Below are positions 61,918-64,000 of a DNA stretch of 64,000 nucleotides, in pieces. The stretch lies in NCBI RefSeq assembly GCF_031081985.1, contig NZ_JARWSK010000002.1, positions 124,001 through 188,000 of the forward strand, written 5' to 3'. The position numbers and the translations under genes were made by a program. A model generated the notes under the pieces. It worked only from the letters and a program-made list of their open reading frames with translations. It was not told the DNA's origin and did no database searches. Source of the DNA: Komagataeibacter xylinus. GTDB lineage: Bacteria; Pseudomonadota; Alphaproteobacteria; Acetobacterales; Acetobacteraceae. Numbering within the stretch: position 1 is the stretch's first letter; each line of letters begins with the position of its first letter.

Positions 61918-62379
61918 ATGACCCTGCCCCCTTCGTCCGGTCCCATAGGTGAGCAACAGGCGACGGTCCACATGTTCCCCCTCAAGCGCATGCTCTCGAT
62001 GCGCGAGGCGGCGGAATATGTCGGGATTACGCCGCGCAGGCTCCGCAGCCTGCGACTGGTCGGGGCAGGCCCGCATGCCGCCATGCGCCATGGCCGCAAG
62101 GCGATGTTCCGCATCGAAGACCTTGATGAATACGTGGATGGCCTGTACCGCCGGGCCAATATCTCCCACACCGAGCAGGCCCGCCAGCGCACCGAGTGGC
62201 GTGGCAGGCTTGCAACCCTCCCCGATGATGCGCGCACCAGGCTGTCCGATTCCTTCATGCAGATCGTAACGCGGGACGAATTGCTGGAAAAAGGCGCCAA
62301 CCGGGGCTTCAGGGTCCTGTTTCTGGGTGGGCTGTGCCTTATTTTCCTGTCGCATACGCCGCTGATCTGGCGGCTATAG
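61918..62379 (+). CDS. MerR/excisionase-like HTH protein with a C-terminal TM segment
   Basis: 153 residues (135 from the ATG at 61972). HTH region MLSMREAAEYVGITPRRLRS then RLVGAGPHAAMRHGRKAMFR and YDVDDLDE-like FRIEDLDEYVD, the fold of DNA-binding domain helix_turn_helix_17/excisionase type. A polar helical middle (about 85-120) precedes a hydrophobic C-terminus GFRVLFLGGLCLIFLSHTPL (about 130-150) that may be a TM anchor. A palindromic site lies just upstream. A membrane-tethered regulator is possible; the target is unknown. Confidence 0.7.
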   Translation: MTLPPSSGPIGEQQATVHMFPLKRMLSMREAAEYVGITPRRLRSLRLVGAGPHAAMRHGRKAMFRIEDLDEYVDGLYRRANISHTEQARQRTEWRGRLATLPDDARTRLSDSFMQIVTRDELLEKGANRGFRVLFLGGLCLIFLSHTPLIWRL

Positions 62380-62484
62380 GGGTCTCGTTCCGCCATTTCG
62401 TGCCAAAGGCGCTTTTTTTGCCTGTGCGGGGATGTTCTTTCGCCATACGATCCGCTACGCAGAAACCACGATAGCGGAACAATA

Positions 62485-63222
62485 ATGGATCGGATAATGA
62501 CAGGTATGCGGAGCAGCATTATGGCCCGGACCGGACACGCCCGCCTGCGTGGCGCGCTTTGTGGGCTGGCTATTGCCCTGACCCCGGCCCTTGCCATGGC
62601 GCAGGACGCCGGTGGCCAGCAGCAGAACCCCATTCTGCCCATGCCGCCCGTGCCGGAATTCAAGCCCCTGCCTGCTGGCACCAAGCCTGCGGCGCCTGTT
62701 ATCGGCATCTTCAACACCCAGCAGATCATGGCGCAGTCCACTGCCGTGCAGAAGCTGCAGACCGAGCTGGGCAACCGCCGCGAAGCACTGGTCAAGGACG
62801 TACGCGCCGAAGACACGCAGTTGCAGGCGCTGCGCCAGTCCATCATCAAGGCGGGCAAGGCCCCCACGCCCGAGCAGCAGCAGGACCTGCAGAAGCGCGT
62901 GATGGCCGACCGCACCAAGTTCGGCAACCGCAACCGCATTCTTGAAGAAGACGCGCAGGTCGCCCTCAATCAGGTGCAGCGTGAAATGCAGCAGGTCGTC
63001 AGCGCCATTGCCGCCGCCCGTGGCATGAACCTGGTGCTGCAGGCCGGCACCGCCGCCCTGCATGACAACAGCCTCGATATCAGCGATCAGGTCGTGACCT
63101 ACCTCAATCAGGCGCTGCCCACCGTGTACCTTCCTGGCCCCACGGAAGACCCCGAGGAAATTGCCAAGAGCGGCAAATACCCTGTCATGCCGTTCCAGCC
63201 TGCTGATAACGGCGGCGAATAA
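62485..63222 (+). CDS. OmpH/Skp-family periplasmic chaperone
   Basis: Up to 245 residues; starts at 62485, 62497 or 62521 all give a signal peptide (GLAIALTPALAMAQ). After a Pro/Gln-rich linker, the Skp core begins IGIFNTQQIMAQSTAVQKLQ and forms a long coiled coil (about 95-175), then EMQQVVSAIAAARGMNLVLQ and a C-terminal helix. Skp holds outer-membrane beta-barrel proteins in the periplasm. No bamA/lpxD neighbours here, unlike the usual OmpH locus. Confidence 0.85.
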   Translation: MDRIMTGMRSSIMARTGHARLRGALCGLAIALTPALAMAQDAGGQQQNPILPMPPVPEFKPLPAGTKPAAPVIGIFNTQQIMAQSTAVQKLQTELGNRREALVKDVRAEDTQLQALRQSIIKAGKAPTPEQQQDLQKRVMADRTKFGNRNRILEEDAQVALNQVQREMQQVVSAIAAARGMNLVLQAGTAALHDNSLDISDQVVTYLNQALPTVYLPGPTEDPEEIAKSGKYPVMPFQPADNGGE

Positions 63223-63242
63223 CCCCCAAAGTCCTTAATGAT

Positions 63243-63322
63243 AAAAGTTTTTGTTGAGGCTTTTTTCAAACAGCTTCAAGGAACGCCGCCTTTTTAAAAA
63301 AAGGCGGTACCCAAAAACTTCT
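63243..63322 (+). repeat. Palindromic repeat element, copy i
   Basis: AAAAGTTTTTGTTGAGGC, first hairpin with one mismatch (GGCTTTTTTC/AAACAGCTTC), second hairpin GCCGCCTTTTTAAAAAAAGGCGG, ending TACCCAAAAACTTCTAT. It lies between convergent ompH/skp and the NCS2 permease. Confidence 0.82.
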
Positions 63323-63338
63323 ATCACTTTACCATCAA

Positions 63339-64000
63339 TCAGTTACGACCCTGCCCCACCAGCAGGTTGAGCGCCACGCCGGACAGGATGCACAGCAGCA
63401 CCCCGTTGCCCAGCAACAGCCGCGCCAGACCATTCATGTGCGTGAACAGGTCCGGGCAGGCCATGGGCAACAGTCCCAGCCCGAGTGATACGGCGGCAAT
63501 CAACCCATTGCGCGTGCCTTCAAAGCGCACATGCAGCAATTCGCGTATGCCGCCCACCGTGGTCATGCCGAACATGACCAGCCCGCAGCCTCCCAGCACG
63601 GGGGCTGGCAGGGCAGCAATCAACGCCCCAAGCTTGGGGAACAGCCCCAGACCGATCATGACCACGCCTGCCGCCGCCACCACAAAGCGGCTGCGGATGT
63701 CGGTCATGGCGATCAGCCCGGTATTCTGGGTAAAGGCATTGTAGGGAAAGCTGTTGAACGCCCCGCCCAGCATGGTGGACAGGCCATCAGCGCGCAGCGC
63801 GCCTGCTATGGTCACGTCATTGACTGGCAGATCCACCACGCGGCCAATGGCCAGGCAGTTGCCGGTTGTTTCCGCCACGATGATGACCATGCTCAGCAGC
63901 ATGATGAACACCGGCATGGCATGAAACTCGGGCAGGCCAAAGGCGAAGGGCGTGCTGATGGCGAACCACGGCGCCTCGACCACCATGCCGTAATGCCCTA
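63339..64000 (-). CDS. NCS2-family purine/pyrimidine permease, C-terminal part (cut by window edge)
   Basis: Proton-coupled uptake of xanthine, uric acid or uracil. About 220 residues are visible; the frame is open through the right edge (the ATG at 63986 is internal). NCS2 features: VETTGN-like VAETTGNCLAIGRVV (helix 8 signature Q/E-x-T-x-N), GGAFNSFPYNAFTQNTGLIA (helix 10 N-x-T-x-x-x-x-T), then four further TM helices. The xanthine/uric acid branch is suggested by FNSFPYNAFTQNTG. Substrate cannot be fixed without the N-terminal half. Confidence 0.88.
   Translation of the reverse strand, partial: GHYGMVVEAPWFAISTPFAFGLPEFHAMPVFIMLLSMVIIVAETTGNCLAIGRVVDLPVNDVTIAGALRADGLSTMLGGAFNSFPYNAFTQNTGLIAMTDIRSRFVVAAAGVVMIGLGLFPKLGALIAALPAPVLGGCGLVMFGMTTVGGIRELLHVRFEGTRNGLIAAVSLGLGLLPMACPDLFTHMNGLARLLLGNGVLLCILSGVALNLLVGQGRN

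Overview
The window looks like chromosomal DNA of an acetic acid bacterium (Alphaproteobacteria, Acetobacteraceae; most likely Komagataeibacter/Gluconacetobacter). This is inferred from GC-rich genes with short intergenic gaps, a two-piece circularly permuted tmRNA gene, ThyX in place of ThyA, an alpha-type SspB, IS5/IS1031-like remnants, and a family of ~80-bp palindromic repeats that I associate from memory with Komagataeibacter. No database search was run.

Layout. 1-13.5 kb is core: an edge-truncated DegP/HtrA protease, an OpgC-type membrane acyltransferase, an Mrp/ApbC ATPase, then a minus-strand queuosine operon (queA-tgt-queG-RHH-djlA), a PEBP protein, a VOC protein, fumarase, and sspB directly downstream of ssrA (tmRNA), followed by thyX. 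13.8-15.3 kb holds an mlaA/mlaC lipid-trafficking pair. 15.5-17.1 kb is an AT-rich two-gene insert (GT-C/PIG-V-like membrane protein plus a small membrane-anchored protein). 17.2-21.7 kb is core again (asparaginase, GNAT, EttA, tRNA-CAU, Ppa). 21.8-32.6 kb is one compact minus-strand operon: type I secretion ABC ATPase, HlyD adaptor, Sel1-repeat protein, a large two-domain glycosyltransferase, a ChW-like protein and a GT4 glycosyltransferase.

33-48.7 kb is an AT-rich surface-glycan island scarred by IS remnants. It carries a GtrB-like GT2, GalE, and a seven-gene minus-strand operon (GT2, flippase-like protein, APH-fold kinase, HAD phosphatase, nucleotidyltransferase, large GT-C-like protein, GtrA). 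It also carries a second, inverted copy of the two-gene module seen at 15.7-17.1 kb, a mosaic pseudogene with homology to genes on both sides of the island, and a Dpm1-like GT2. 48.7-64 kb is core: a CxCC protein, MetH, an HisE-like protein, CvpA-PurF-SDR-YbaK, a DHA2 MFS exporter, PurD, XseA, a small lipoprotein, a membrane-tethered HTH protein with a palindromic site upstream, an OmpH/Skp-like chaperone and an edge-truncated NCS2 purine permease.

The most interesting points are the duplicated two-gene GT-C/small-protein module, the kinase-HAD-nucleotidyltransferase triad that could make a nucleotide-activated glycan decoration, the secretion-plus-glycosylation operon, and the repeat family, which is confined to the core.
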